Shown: positions 43,940 through 53,951 of the stretch, piece after piece
Position numbering within the stretch: position 1 is the first letter of the stretch
Layout of the letters: the number at the start of each line of letters is the position of its first letter
Source: Holophagaceae bacterium
Lineage (GTDB): Bacteria; Acidobacteriota; Holophagae; Holophagales; Holophagaceae
Direction: 5' to 3'
DNA length: 64,000 nt
NCBI GenBank assembly: GCA_009783055.1
Contig: WRHW01000005.1
Location: 1 to 64,000, forward strand
Position numbers and translations under genes: made by a program
Notes under the pieces: model-generated
What the model saw: the letters and a program-made list of their open reading frames with translations, nothing else
Told to the model about the DNA's origin: nothing
The model's database searches: none

Positions 43940-44718
43940 TGGCACTTGCCCAAGGGCAGAAAACACAAATAATTACTGTAATTACTGATTGTTTACGTTC
44001 AAAATTTCGGAATTATCGCCCGGAGAGCGGTAATATGCCATTTCATTTCCGGCTCTTGGGCAAAGATCGTATGGCGTTGTACTCATTCATCCAATCCTTA
44101 AATACAACATTTGGAACGTCAATTTTTGAACCGGTTGCTGTAACACTTGCCACTAACCATTTTGAAAAGGCACAATCGCAATACATTGTCGGCAAAACGA
44201 TTTATGAAAAAACACAGCAGAGTATCCAACAGATTATTAACCAAATTTCAATAAATGGGAACCCGGACAAAAAAAAAGAAGTGGATTTGATCCGCCATTC
44301 TCTAACTGGAAAAATCGCACAGTTAAAAACAGTAAAAGTTGATTTGTTTGTCGAAAACGCCAATGGCGAGCAATTTTTGTTTGACTTAAAAACAGCAAAG
44401 TCGAACATCAGCAATTTCAAAGACTTCAAACGGACATTGTTAGAATGGGTAGGCATTGCTTTGACACAAAACAGCAAAGCCAACGTTCACACACTCATTG
44501 CAATTCCATACAACCCCTATGAACCGAAGCCTTACGAACGCTGGACAATGAAAGGAATGCTTGACATGAAAAACGAGTTGAAAGTAGCTGAAGAATTTTG
44601 GAATTTTCTCGGAGGCGATGGAGCATATGATGACTTGCTCGATTGCTTTGAAGAGGCAGGTATAGAGCTACGTCCCGAAATTGACGCATACTTTGGAAAA
44701 TTTAAAAGCTATTCGTAG
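43939..44718 (+). CDS. Type II restriction endonuclease, TdeIII-like
   Basis: A 259-residue nuclease starting at ATG 43939 (AAGGAG upstream). The PD-(D/E)XK core is visible as VKVDLFVENANGEQFLFDLK (Asp135 with Asp149-x-Lys151), followed by WVGIAL and VHTLIAIPYNPYEPKPYERW. From memory the sequence resembles TdeIII-type endonucleases, whose recognition site is GGNCC; I hold that assignment with moderate confidence. It is cotranscribed with the methyltransferase. Confidence 0.75.
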   Translation: MALAQGQKTQIITVITDCLRSKFRNYRPESGNMPFHFRLLGKDRMALYSFIQSLNTTFGTSIFEPVAVTLATNHFEKAQSQYIVGKTIYEKTQQSIQQIINQISINGNPDKKKEVDLIRHSLTGKIAQLKTVKVDLFVENANGEQFLFDLKTAKSNISNFKDFKRTLLEWVGIALTQNSKANVHTLIAIPYNPYEPKPYERWTMKGMLDMKNELKVAEEFWNFLGGDGAYDDLLDCFEEAGIELRPEIDAYFGKFKSYS

Positions 44719-46193
44719 CAATACTTTCGCAGTGCGTCAACTGTCGCTGATATTTCGGTATACATGGCTCTGTCCTGCCATGGGGGGCAAGTTGCCTCTA
44801 ATGCTTTCATCAGCTTTTCCAAACCCTCCGCTGGTTTTTTGCCCACGAGCCGAATGCCTTCCAGTGCCATCCTGGCTTCGAGGGCGAGTACTTGCTCGAG
44901 CGCATCAGTTGCTCGTAGTAGTTTTCTAGCGGCAATTGGACCCATGCTTACATGATCTTCTTTACCTGCGCTCGTGGGAATCGTGTCTATACAAGCTGGG
45001 TGCGCCAGTCCCTTCATTTCACTAACAAGTGCGGCACTTGTAACGTGTGCCATCATAAAACCGCTTTCTAATCCACCATTTTTGCAAAGGAACGCTGGTA
45101 AGTCTGAATATGCAGGGTTGACAAGGCGTTCCTGACGGCGTTCTGAAATGCTTGCTAAATCGCAGACTGCTATCGCCAGAATATCGCAAGCAAAGGCAGG
45201 GTACTGACCATGAAAATTTCCACCGCTTCTGCTTTCTTGGGTCTCTGTAAATATCATTGGGTTATCTGTTGCGCTATTGATCTCTCGTTCCAATATTTCG
45301 CCAGCAAATGCCAAAGTATCTCTTGCAACACCATGAACTTGTGGTAAACAACGCAACGAGTAGGCATCCTGCACTCGATTGCAGTCCTTGTGGCTTTCAG
45401 CAATTTCGCTTGTTTCACCCAATATTTGACGCATGTGGTCTGCAACTTCTATCTGGCCAGGATGAGGTCTGGCTTGGTGAATACGTGGGTCATAGGCTGA
45501 ACGAGTACCACGCAGTGCTTCTAGGCTTAATGCCGCAATTTCATCTGCCAATGGGATCAATTTTCGCAGACGACAAATCGCCAGATTGCCGAGGGATGTA
45601 ATCATCTGGGTTCCATTGATAAGGGCCAAGCCCTCTTTGGGCTGTAGCTGAATCGGCTTTAAGCCTGCTTTGGCTAGGGCACTGGCACCCGCTATGAGTT
45701 CTGAACCATCCCATGCAAGCCCTTCGCCAACTAATAACAATGCCATATGGGCAAGTGGAGCAAGGTCGCCCGATGCCCCAACGCTTCCTTGACAGGGAAT
45801 CACAGGTAATACGTTTCTGTTTAGGCACTCTGTCAGGAGCTGTATTGGTTCTGCCCTTATTCCAGAATACGCTTTGAGTAAACAATTGATACGAGCCGCC
45901 ATCAGGGCGCGGGTCTCTATGATTGATAGCGGTTTGCCCACTCCCGCGGCGTGGCTTCGTAACAAGTTTAATTGCAGTTGTGCCAATTGATCTTCAGGGA
46001 TAACTACAGTTGCAAATTGTCCAAAGCCCGTGTTAATTCCGTAGACCACCCTTTTTTCTTTCAATATCTGGTCTATTACCCCTCGGTTTTCGAGCACCCG
46101 CTCCAAGGCGATATTATCCAATGTAACCTGCTCTCCATTTGCAATGCAGGCAAGCTGTTCGGCTGTTAAATTGTTTCCGTTGAGTTGAATCAT
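44709..46193 (-). CDS. hutH: Histidine ammonia-lyase
   Basis: First step of histidine degradation: L-histidine to trans-urocanate and ammonia. It has 494 residues. The Ala140-Ser141-Gly142 triad in GSVGASGDLAPLAHM cyclises to the MIO electrophile; VYGINTGFGQFA, QDAYSLRCLPQVHG and EINSATDNPMIF are family motifs. It is divergently arranged with hutU (158 nt apart). Its 3' end overlaps the 3' end of the restriction nuclease gene by 10 nt, suggesting the restriction system was inserted right beside it. Confidence 0.95.
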   Translation of the reverse strand: MIQLNGNNLTAEQLACIANGEQVTLDNIALERVLENRGVIDQILKEKRVVYGINTGFGQFATVVIPEDQLAQLQLNLLRSHAAGVGKPLSIIETRALMAARINCLLKAYSGIRAEPIQLLTECLNRNVLPVIPCQGSVGASGDLAPLAHMALLLVGEGLAWDGSELIAGASALAKAGLKPIQLQPKEGLALINGTQMITSLGNLAICRLRKLIPLADEIAALSLEALRGTRSAYDPRIHQARPHPGQIEVADHMRQILGETSEIAESHKDCNRVQDAYSLRCLPQVHGVARDTLAFAGEILEREINSATDNPMIFTETQESRSGGNFHGQYPAFACDILAIAVCDLASISERRQERLVNPAYSDLPAFLCKNGGLESGFMMAHVTSAALVSEMKGLAHPACIDTIPTSAGKEDHVSMGPIAARKLLRATDALEQVLALEARMALEGIRLVGKKPAEGLEKLMKALEATCPPWQDRAMYTEISATVDALRKYCYE

Positions 46194-46351
46194 ATCGACT
46201 CTCCAATTGCTATTTTACGCTGTAATGGCAAAAAATAAAAATCAAGGCACATGGTGACAGGATGCGGTCAAATCCTTTTAAGGCAACTCGTATTAGCTAT
46301 TTGCATATCCATAGGGTAAAATATATTTGAAATTAGTTTCTGGAGGCTCAA

Positions 46352-48046
46352 ATGTCTTATACCGATCCCCGCCGCGATGAAAGCCGCGTCATCCGCGCCC
46401 CCAGAGGGACAAAGCTATCATGCAAAAACTGGCTGGCAGAGGCCGCCTACCGTATGATACAAAACAACCTCGACCCTGACGTTGCAGAAAATCCTAAGAG
46501 TCTGGTTGTTTATGGCGGAATTGGGCGTGCCGCTAGAAATTGGGAATGCTTTGACAAGATTTTGGAGTGCTTAAAAAAATTGGAGGATGATGAAACTTTG
46601 CTGATTCAGTCTGGCAAACCTGTTGGCATTTGGAAGAGTACGCCAGATAGCCCAAGGGTGCTACTTGCCAACTCCAATCTCGTGCCTATGTGGGCAAACT
46701 GGGAGCATTTTCATGAGCTAGACCGAAAGGGTCTCTTTATGTTCGGGCAGATGACGGCCGGCAGTTGGATATACATCGGAACTCAGGGAATAGTTCAGGG
46801 AACTTACGAAACTTTTGCAGAAGCAGGTCGCCAACATTTTGACGGTGATCTAGGTGGCAAATGGATTTTGACAGCAGGGCTAGGGGGTATGGGCGGTGCT
46901 CAACCTCTTGCCGCAACTTTTGCTGGAGCCGTGAGCCTTAACGTAGAGTGTCAACAAACAAGCATAGATTTTCGCCTCCGCACTCGCTATGTAGACGTGC
47001 AGGCTAAGGATTTGAATCATGCCATCGAACTCATAAAAGCCCACACATCCAATAAAGAAGCCGTTTCTATTGCCCTCCTTGGAAATGCCGCCGAGGTGCT
47101 ACCTGAGCTTGTTAAGCAAGTTAAGGCAGGGGCTATTAACGCTCCTGATATTGTTACTGACCAGACCAGTGCCCACGACTTAGTCTATGGATACCTTCCG
47201 CTTGGCTGGAGTTTAGATAAGTGGAAGGATGCTCAGGCTGATCCATCCAGGCATTCTGAAATTACGGTAGAGGCAGGTAAGTCATGTGCAGTTCATGTTC
47301 AGGCAATGCTAGACTTTAAGGGTTTGGGCAGTGTGGTGGTTGACTATGGAAACAATATCCGCCAGGTTGCAAGAGATAACGGCGTAGCAAACGCCTTTGA
47401 TTTTCCCGGCTTTGTTCCGGCTTACATACGGCCACTGTTTTGCGAAGGTAAGGGGCCTTTCAGGTGGGTGGCTCTGAGTGGAGACCCCGAAGATATCTAC
47501 AAGACAGATGCAAAAATCAAAGAATTATTTCCCCAAAACAAGCACGTCCACCGCTGGCTGGACATGGCTAAGGAACGAATTAGTTTCCAAGGGCTTCCAT
47601 CTCGGATTTGTTGGTTGGGTTTAGGCGAGCGACACCTAGCTGGCCTGGCATTTAATGAAATGGTGAAGTCTGGCGAACTAAGTGCTCCCATCGTCATTGG
47701 TCGCGACCATCTCGATACCGGGAGTGTAGCAAGTCCCAACCGTGAAACAGAGAGCATGAAGGACGGCACAGACGCGGTATCGGATTGGCCATTACTCAAT
47801 GCCCTGCTCAACGTAGCAGGCGGAGCGACTTGGGTGAGCTTCCATCACGGAGGTGGCGTGGGGATGGGATATAGCCAACATGCAGGCGTGGTAATCGTTG
47901 CAGATGGCACAGATGCCGCGGCGAAGCGTTTAGAGAGAGTACTCTGGAATGACTGTGGAACAGGTGTGATGCGCCACGCCGATGCAGGATATGAGATTGC
48001 CATTAAGACGGCAAAGGAAAAGGGGTTACAACTTCCGATGGTATAA
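46352..48046 (+). CDS. hutU: Urocanate hydratase
   Basis: Second histidine-degradation enzyme: urocanate plus water to imidazolone propionate, with tightly bound NAD+ as electrophile. It has 564 residues. [57 protein letters not shown] and the C-terminal [17 protein letters not shown] are all conserved. TGGAGG precedes ATG 46352. The remaining hut genes (hutI, hutG or ftcD) are not in the window, so the pathway must be completed elsewhere. Confidence 0.95.
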   Translation: MSYTDPRRDESRVIRAPRGTKLSCKNWLAEAAYRMIQNNLDPDVAENPKSLVVYGGIGRAARNWECFDKILECLKKLEDDETLLIQSGKPVGIWKSTPDSPRVLLANSNLVPMWANWEHFHELDRKGLFMFGQMTAGSWIYIGTQGIVQGTYETFAEAGRQHFDGDLGGKWILTAGLGGMGGAQPLAATFAGAVSLNVECQQTSIDFRLRTRYVDVQAKDLNHAIELIKAHTSNKEAVSIALLGNAAEVLPELVKQVKAGAINAPDIVTDQTSAHDLVYGYLPLGWSLDKWKDAQADPSRHSEITVEAGKSCAVHVQAMLDFKGLGSVVVDYGNNIRQVARDNGVANAFDFPGFVPAYIRPLFCEGKGPFRWVALSGDPEDIYKTDAKIKELFPQNKHVHRWLDMAKERISFQGLPSRICWLGLGERHLAGLAFNEMVKSGELSAPIVIGRDHLDTGSVASPNRETESMKDGTDAVSDWPLLNALLNVAGGATWVSFHHGGGVGMGYSQHAGVVIVADGTDAAAKRLERVLWNDCGTGVMRHADAGYEIAIKTAKEKGLQLPMV

Positions 48047-48058
48047 GAAGTCCCCCTG

Positions 48059-50551
48059 CTAAAATACTCTTAACAATGCGATATATCCGTTTACTCCTCT
48101 GACACCTGGCACGTCTGATTGTATGCCGATCCCGATATCGGCTCTGACTGTTGTAAACCACCAAAATCCAGGTATGTCTCCAGCCAACCCCAATCCGGTA
48201 AAGCCGTATGTCTTTTTGTCATCGAGGCTATGAGCGCGTGCGTGGTCGAGGTGACATGAAAAGCGAAAACTGGCGGCGGCTGGGAATACAAAACCCATGC
48301 TGGCATAGTGAATTTTGTCGGCGGTGACAGCGTTACTTCGAATACCAGCAACCCTTACGCCTCCCCCCATCCCCCCCAGTTCAAGGGATTGGAAGCGGTC
48401 GAAGCCACTTCCTCCATCCATACCAATTTCGCTATGAATCCATGAAAGCGAATTTAGCCGCAGGTCGTAGGCAGTAGTCATCCCCCATCGGGTGTATTTC
48501 CCGCCTTCAGCGATTGGCCTGATGTCTCCTGGGGAACCAAAGAAACCATCTGGTCTCTTCCCTGAGCCATAATTCCCCCTAAGTTGAAAGCCTTTATGCA
48601 TCCAAGTCAATTCGCCCGTCCAGCCCAAAGTGAAACCAGAAGGCGGGATGAGGTAATCCGGCGTACGATATTTTTCTTCTTTGGCATCTGAAAAACGATT
48701 ATAGATGCCTAAACCTTGTAGCCTCATACGAAAGCCGTAGCCCAGGTCACGGCCAATACTGAGCCTGACTTGTGCGGATTGTCGCGCCACTCCATCCTCA
48801 TCCAATAGCTCGCCATCTTTTACTGGACGTTCAGTAAAGGCCAGTATGCCCCCTTGGGCATGTATTCCTAAAGCGAAGCCTGCCAAGTCAGGTATGGTGA
48901 GCGTCCCCATATTATACACACCGGCTATCAGGGCGTTATACTGAATCCCTTTTCCGAAGGCATCATAGTCGAAGAGAGCCAAAGCCGCGGCAGGTATTAC
49001 TGGAAATTGCAGTGACGGATCTACTAACACCGCACCGCCTATTGCCCTACCAAAAGTGCGTTGCTTGTGTTCGATATAGCGGTTGCCGTCTTTGTCCCTG
49101 ACTAGGTACCTGACTCCATCTTCAGTCTGACGCATCATCGTACTCTTTGAATCTCTTGCTTGTTGACGATTATAAAAAAAATCGTCTTGGTTAATCAAAA
49201 AACCAGTATAAATGTGATCTCTCTGAACCTGAGCTACACCGCCTGATAGCACCCAACGTTCAAAGGTTTGGATGTTCATTACCCGCCAATACCCTGGGGC
49301 AGGTTCGCCATAAGTCAATTTCCGTTTTTCAGACTTAATTATGCCGGGCAAATTTGACCGCTCGCTACGCTCCTCCAATATCCGTCCGCTTTCCTCTGCT
49401 ACAAGTATTTGCCCTGTAAACAATGTTGGATCGTCTACAGAAGGTGTAAATCGAATCCATCGTTTGCCCACTCCCTCTGGCCCCCCGTCGCTGTAACGGT
49501 ACCTTTCAGTCAAATTTAGTGCTACAGGTGGGCTAATACTTCTTTTGCTTTCAATTATTGGTAGCTGAAATTGACCTGAAATGTTCGCTTTTACGCCATT
49601 TACCAATATTTTTTCTTGCAAAAATTCTTCTGGCTCGCCTGTGTTCTCAAAGAAACTGAATATATATCCCAAATCACCTCCTACCCCCCTATCGGATTGT
49701 GCGTGGATGTTGACTGATAGCTGGGACTGTTGCGTTTTAAGGGCAGAACTATCCCTTAGCTGGGTAGCCCTCACTTTTGCAAGAAGCGCATGAACGTCAT
49801 AATCAGCCTTCCCTTCCACAACTACAAATGCGTTTGATTCATCTTCGGGTATGGTTTTTTCCCATCCATTTTCTGTAAACTGCCAATGTAAAGCCTGTTG
49901 CCCAGTTGCGTTCCTGAGGGTTAGTCGGCCCGGTTCGCCGTCAATTTCAATAAATCCGCTAGGTATCATTTTTAGTAAAGTGGCCGCATGGCCATCTGCA
50001 GGAACTACTAGCAATGCCTGGTTGCTTAGCAATAGAGGCAATTCCTTACCCGGGTCGGAGGGACACCAAATTGTCCAAGGCCGGGCGGGTAATTGACTCT
50101 GAGCCTTGATAAGGGTACCTATCCAGTTTTCGGGCTGGAGCGACAGATTTTCTGGCAATAATATGCCTCCATCCAAAGACCCCCAAAAACTCTCATCCCA
50201 ATTGGGAGGTGCTGTTTCGTCATAAGACAGATAGACCTTTATCGCAGGGTTTTGTGCTCTTAAAGCCTGACTGGCCGCTAACAAAATCGGCAATCGTCCA
50301 TCACCGCTAGGGAGCTTGAGTTGTATGTCACCAAAACCCTTATACGGTTGCACAATTTGTAACCAAGCATTTCGTACATCCTCTATTTCTTGCTCATTTA
50401 GTATGTTTTTGGGAACTAAAGTCTCTGGTAGAGCATCCCTCAGGTCGAGAGTAGGTGGTATTAAAACCCCAGTTCTCAGAAATGGTACAGGGGGCGTTGG
50501 TTGCGTAGCTAAACAACAAATGGAAACGATTGGAAGGATGATAGTCAGCAT
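48059..50551 (-). CDS. Large outer-membrane protein of unknown family
   Basis: An 830-residue exported protein. It has a short signal sequence (LTIILPIVSICCLATQ). An N-terminal globular region (about 20-260) contains LPILLAASQALRAQNPAIKVYLSYDETAPPNWD, and the region after about 270 has repeated aromatic beta-strands that end GYIALLRVF, as in a large outer-membrane barrel. I do not recognise a named family. The N-terminal region may be a soluble enzymatic or binding domain, but no catalytic motif was found. It is convergent with hutU. Confidence 0.65.
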   Translation of the reverse strand: MLTIILPIVSICCLATQPTPPVPFLRTGVLIPPTLDLRDALPETLVPKNILNEQEIEDVRNAWLQIVQPYKGFGDIQLKLPSGDGRLPILLAASQALRAQNPAIKVYLSYDETAPPNWDESFWGSLDGGILLPENLSLQPENWIGTLIKAQSQLPARPWTIWCPSDPGKELPLLLSNQALLVVPADGHAATLLKMIPSGFIEIDGEPGRLTLRNATGQQALHWQFTENGWEKTIPEDESNAFVVVEGKADYDVHALLAKVRATQLRDSSALKTQQSQLSVNIHAQSDRGVGGDLGYIFSFFENTGEPEEFLQEKILVNGVKANISGQFQLPIIESKRSISPPVALNLTERYRYSDGGPEGVGKRWIRFTPSVDDPTLFTGQILVAEESGRILEERSERSNLPGIIKSEKRKLTYGEPAPGYWRVMNIQTFERWVLSGGVAQVQRDHIYTGFLINQDDFFYNRQQARDSKSTMMRQTEDGVRYLVRDKDGNRYIEHKQRTFGRAIGGAVLVDPSLQFPVIPAAALALFDYDAFGKGIQYNALIAGVYNMGTLTIPDLAGFALGIHAQGGILAFTERPVKDGELLDEDGVARQSAQVRLSIGRDLGYGFRMRLQGLGIYNRFSDAKEEKYRTPDYLIPPSGFTLGWTGELTWMHKGFQLRGNYGSGKRPDGFFGSPGDIRPIAEGGKYTRWGMTTAYDLRLNSLSWIHSEIGMDGGSGFDRFQSLELGGMGGGVRVAGIRSNAVTADKIHYASMGFVFPAAASFRFSCHLDHARAHSLDDKKTYGFTGLGLAGDIPGFWWFTTVRADIGIGIQSDVPGVRGVNGYIALLRVF

Positions 50552-50676
50552 AGAGAGAGTTTACAGGAATAAGTATGAAAAAACGAATCTTTAGAAAAAT
50601 CAAAACATCATCTATCATGGATCATGGAGAGCAAAAGAGTGGCTAATCGTTTTTATTGGTATTGGCAGAGACACAG

Positions 50677-51864
50677 ATGCGATTTTCTGTAAAATACACA
50701 TCGCCGGCTGGTGAAGTCCTTCTCAGAGAACTGGAAGGCACTAGCGCAGACGAAATCAGGCGAAGGCTGACCACTGAAGGTCACTTTCCACTGGAGGTCA
50801 AGGCTTCGAGTTCGACTTTTTCCCGAAATCGCTCCATCAAAGCCGAGCCACTGATAATGTTCAACCAAGAGCTACTCGCCCTCCTAAAGGCCGGCATTCC
50901 ACTTCTGCAGTCTCTGGAATTGCTTATGAGCCACGGCAAAGACCCTAACTTGCGCTCCGCTATAGGAAGGGTAGTGGCTTTAGTCCAAGAAGGTATGTCT
51001 TTTTCTGAGGCACTGGATCAAGCAGGAGGCTTCCCCGCGGTCTATAAAGCAAACGTGGTGGCTGGAGAGCGTAGCGGTACGTTGCCCGAAGTTATCACAC
51101 GTTGGCTTGCATTTCAAAAATTTGCCCAGAGTAGTCGCCGCAGAATTACAGAAGCGTTGTTTTATCCTGCGTTTTTAGTCGTTGTTTTGACCCTTGCCCT
51201 TTTGGTGATGTTCAACTATGTTTTGCCAAAATTTAGCCAAGTTTTTGAGAGCGGTGGCCAAGAGTTGCCTAGGCTTACCCAAATACTGATGTCTTTTGGC
51301 AATTTTATGAGCGCAACTATTTACTATCAGGCAGGCATTTTCCTTGTATTGGCAGTAGTCGTCCGCTGGCTCACAAAAACAGAAGGCGGGGTAAGGATAT
51401 TTGAAAAAATACTCCTTGGCATACCCCGCCTGGGGACTCTTTATCGCATGTACCACAGCAGTGTTTTTACTCGTACAACTAGTGTTTTGCTTTCAGGTGG
51501 GTTGCCCATATTACAGGCCATGGAGGTCATCCAAAGGACAAGTAGCTCACACAGAATGAAAGTAAAATTGATTACTGTTATTGAAATGGTGCGCGCTGGC
51601 AGTTCGCTACATCAATCGTTGGAGCAATCCAAGATGCTTGACCCCCTAGCCGTAGAAATGACTAGGGTTGGCGAGCAGAGTTCTTCCCTACCAGAAATGA
51701 TGAATCACGTAGCCGATTTTTTTGACCAAGAGGTCGAAAAATCAACAGTTGCTGTTACTAGCCTAATAGGACCAGTTCTGATACTATTTATGGGAGTGAC
51801 AATTCTTTGTTTGCTGTTAGCAGTTTATGTACCCATGTTTAACATGAGTAATGTTATGAGATAA
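50677..51864 (+). CDS. Type II secretion / type IV pilus inner-membrane protein (GspF/PilC family)
   Basis: A 395-residue polytopic protein with two GspF domains (about 55-180: FNQELLALLKAGIPLLQSLELL...AGERSGTLPEVI, and about 255-380: FTRTTSVLLSGGLPILQAMEVI...VGEQSSSLPEMM) and three transmembrane helices (about 165, 215, 370). It is the inner-membrane platform of the type II secretion or type IV pilus machine. The start is ATG 50677, with a weak site. Partner gspE/pilB genes are not adjacent. It precedes the DUF4920 gene by 21 nt. Confidence 0.87.
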   Translation: MRFSVKYTSPAGEVLLRELEGTSADEIRRRLTTEGHFPLEVKASSSTFSRNRSIKAEPLIMFNQELLALLKAGIPLLQSLELLMSHGKDPNLRSAIGRVVALVQEGMSFSEALDQAGGFPAVYKANVVAGERSGTLPEVITRWLAFQKFAQSSRRRITEALFYPAFLVVVLTLALLVMFNYVLPKFSQVFESGGQELPRLTQILMSFGNFMSATIYYQAGIFLVLAVVVRWLTKTEGGVRIFEKILLGIPRLGTLYRMYHSSVFTRTTSVLLSGGLPILQAMEVIQRTSSSHRMKVKLITVIEMVRAGSSLHQSLEQSKMLDPLAVEMTRVGEQSSSLPEMMNHVADFFDQEVEKSTVAVTSLIGPVLILFMGVTILCLLLAVYVPMFNMSNVMR

Positions 51865-51885
51865 TCTCTTTTTTTGGAGGCAACA

Positions 51886-52317
51886 ATGTTTCGCAATCTA
51901 GCACTTATCCTTCCCCTAGTCCTAGCAACACCAGCTATGGCTCAGCAGTTCGGCAAGCCACTGACCCTAAAAGCAGAGACAAAAGTGTCTGACATTCTGG
52001 CAAAGCCTGATGAGTACAATGGCAAGCTAGTCCAAATAAAGGGCACTATTGTCGACGTATGCCCTTCTAAGGGATGCTACATAATGATCGCTGGTGACCA
52101 GAGATATCAGAGCATCCAATTTAAGGTAGAAGATGGCGTTATTAGTTTCCCAACTAGCCTCAAAGGTCAAGAGGTTGTAGCGGAAGGCGTCGTTATGAAA
52201 TTAATCCAGAAAGCAACTGAAGAAAATTGCGAGGCAGACGAAAAAGCCAAGCAAGATGGGAAAAAAGATTCTGCCCCGATTGTTAGAATTAACGGAATCG
52301 GTGCTGTAGCCAAGTGA
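51886..52317 (+). CDS. DUF4920 periplasmic protein
   Basis: A 143-residue exported protein with signal peptide MFRNLALILPLVLATPAMAQ and an OB-like domain (ILAKPDEYNGKLVQIKGTIVDVCPSKGCYIMIAGDQ) containing the paired cysteines CPSKGC typical of DUF4920. GGAGG precedes ATG 51886. Its stop overlaps the GTG start of the PepSY-type gene, so the two are translationally coupled, suggesting a shared role, possibly in metal or redox handling. The function of the family is not established. Confidence 0.8.
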   Translation: MFRNLALILPLVLATPAMAQQFGKPLTLKAETKVSDILAKPDEYNGKLVQIKGTIVDVCPSKGCYIMIAGDQRYQSIQFKVEDGVISFPTSLKGQEVVAEGVVMKLIQKATEENCEADEKAKQDGKKDSAPIVRINGIGAVAK

Positions 52318-52877
52318 ATATTCACAAACTAAATGCCATCTTACACCGTGATATAGGCTACCTCGCTGTTGGCCTGACCTTGGTGTATGCCATCAGCGGG
52401 ATAGCAATTAATCACATCGCCAACTGGAACCCAAATTATAAAAAGATTGAACAGGCGTTACAAATTGAGCCACTGGACATAAATAAGAGTCAGGAAGAAT
52501 TGGCCGAACTTGCTTGCAAACAACTAGAATTACCGATGCCTAGAGCAACCTTTCAGCCAAACGAAAACACTCTGCAACTGTTGTATGGGGGGCATGGGGG
52601 GCGCACTTATGGCGTTGATCTGCCTACAGGCAAGGTAATCATGCAGGAAAACCAGCCAAGGCCTGTCCTATATGCCCTAAACAGATTGCATCTCAATGCC
52701 CCGAAAATGCTCTGGACGTATATTGCAGACCTATACTCAGTATCATTAATTTTTCTTGCAATTTCGGGTCTGTTTATCATTAAGGGCAAAAACGGTCTCC
52801 TTGGACGAGGCGCGTGGCTAACAAGCATAGGCATTCTTATCCCACTCAGCTATTGGATTTGGTGGATAAACCGCTGA
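52314..52877 (+). CDS. PepSY-associated transmembrane protein
   Basis: A 187-residue inner-membrane protein starting at GTG 52314. Helix 1 (LHRDIGYLAVGLTLVYAISGIAINHI) has the HRxxG pattern of PepSY-associated proteins. A periplasmic loop (about 35-125) has PepSY-like strands (YGVDLPTGKVIM), followed by helices at about 138-155 and 163-184 (SLIFLAISGLFIIKG). Relatives of this family are linked to iron or heme-related reductases. It overlaps the DUF4920 gene. Confidence 0.77.
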   Translation: MNIHKLNAILHRDIGYLAVGLTLVYAISGIAINHIANWNPNYKKIEQALQIEPLDINKSQEELAELACKQLELPMPRATFQPNENTLQLLYGGHGGRTYGVDLPTGKVIMQENQPRPVLYALNRLHLNAPKMLWTYIADLYSVSLIFLAISGLFIIKGKNGLLGRGAWLTSIGILIPLSYWIWWINR

Positions 52878-52992
52878 ATCAGTACTTGGAGCTACGAAAA
52901 TAGCTGTAGTGGCCGTCTGGAATTATAGAAAACTGAACTATCTATTTTGCTGTCATGGATACTGACAGTTGTATCTGACTATCGGAGATCAA

Positions 52993-53895
52993 ATGGCCAT
53001 AACGAAACTAGACCAGATGCTCGACGCATTGCGGAGCAAGCCCAAAAAGAAATTAGTTGCCGTTGCCGCTAACGACGAACATACCATCGAAGCAGTTAAG
53101 GATGCAGTAAACGCAGGAATCGTAGAGGCGATCCTAGTTGGAGATGAAACCAAAATAATCGAAATATGCAACAAAGATAGTATTGATCCTGGCATCTTCA
53201 CAATAATAAACGAACCAAACGAATCTGTTGCCGCCACAAAAGCTGTGGCAATGGTGAGAGACGGTATGGGTGACGTACTGATGAAGGGTAGCCTATCCAC
53301 TGATAAATATATGAAGGCAATCCTTAACAAAGAACTTGGCCTCATGGCACCGGGTTCCATCCTCACCCATGTAGCAGTAATAGAGAATCCAAAATATCAC
53401 AAGCTAATGGTAGTAGGTGACGTGGCGGTAATCCCGGCTCCAGACCTAAAAGAAAAGACAGCCATCCTCAACTACCTGATAAATACTGCCAAAGCTCTGC
53501 AAATCGAAACCCCCAAAGTGGCAATAATAACAGCCAGCGAACAAGTTCTACCAAAACTTCAAGCCTGTGTCGATGCGGCACTTTTAAGCAAAATGGCAGA
53601 TAGGGGTCAAATCACAGGTGCGATCATCGATGGGCCTCTTGCGCTTGATGTGGCAATAGACAAAGAAAGCGCGGCGATAAAGGGGCTAAATAGCCAAGTG
53701 ACAGGTGAAGTGGACTGCCTACTATTCCCAAATATTGAGGCTGGCAATGTGTTCTACAAGTGCATGACCAAAATTGTAGGTTGCGAAGTAGGAGCCATTG
53801 TAGCCGGAGCCAAAAAACCCTGTGTACTCTCCAGCAGAGGGGATAGTGTAAAAACCAAGCTGTATTCAATCGCGCTTGCGGCGATGACGGCCTGA
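52993..53895 (+). CDS. Phosphate acyltransferase (acetyl/butyryl; Ptb-like)
   Basis: A 300-residue member of the phosphate acetyl-/butyryltransferase family that exchanges CoA and phosphate on short-chain acyl groups. Typical stretches are VAVAANDEHTIEAVKDAV, DVLMKGSLSTDKYMKAIL, GLMAPGSILTHVAVIENP and DGPLALDVAI. The length fits Ptb or the C-terminal domain of Pta. No buk/ackA gene is adjacent, so direction and substrate are open. ATG 52993 with CGGAG is preferred to the upstream start of the frame. Confidence 0.87.
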   Translation: MAITKLDQMLDALRSKPKKKLVAVAANDEHTIEAVKDAVNAGIVEAILVGDETKIIEICNKDSIDPGIFTIINEPNESVAATKAVAMVRDGMGDVLMKGSLSTDKYMKAILNKELGLMAPGSILTHVAVIENPKYHKLMVVGDVAVIPAPDLKEKTAILNYLINTAKALQIETPKVAIITASEQVLPKLQACVDAALLSKMADRGQITGAIIDGPLALDVAIDKESAAIKGLNSQVTGEVDCLLFPNIEAGNVFYKCMTKIVGCEVGAIVAGAKKPCVLSSRGDSVKTKLYSIALAAMTA

Positions 53896-53951
53896 TGCCT
53901 AGCACTCCGTGCTTCTGGAAATTGCTATAATGCTTGGATAGGGGTGCAACT

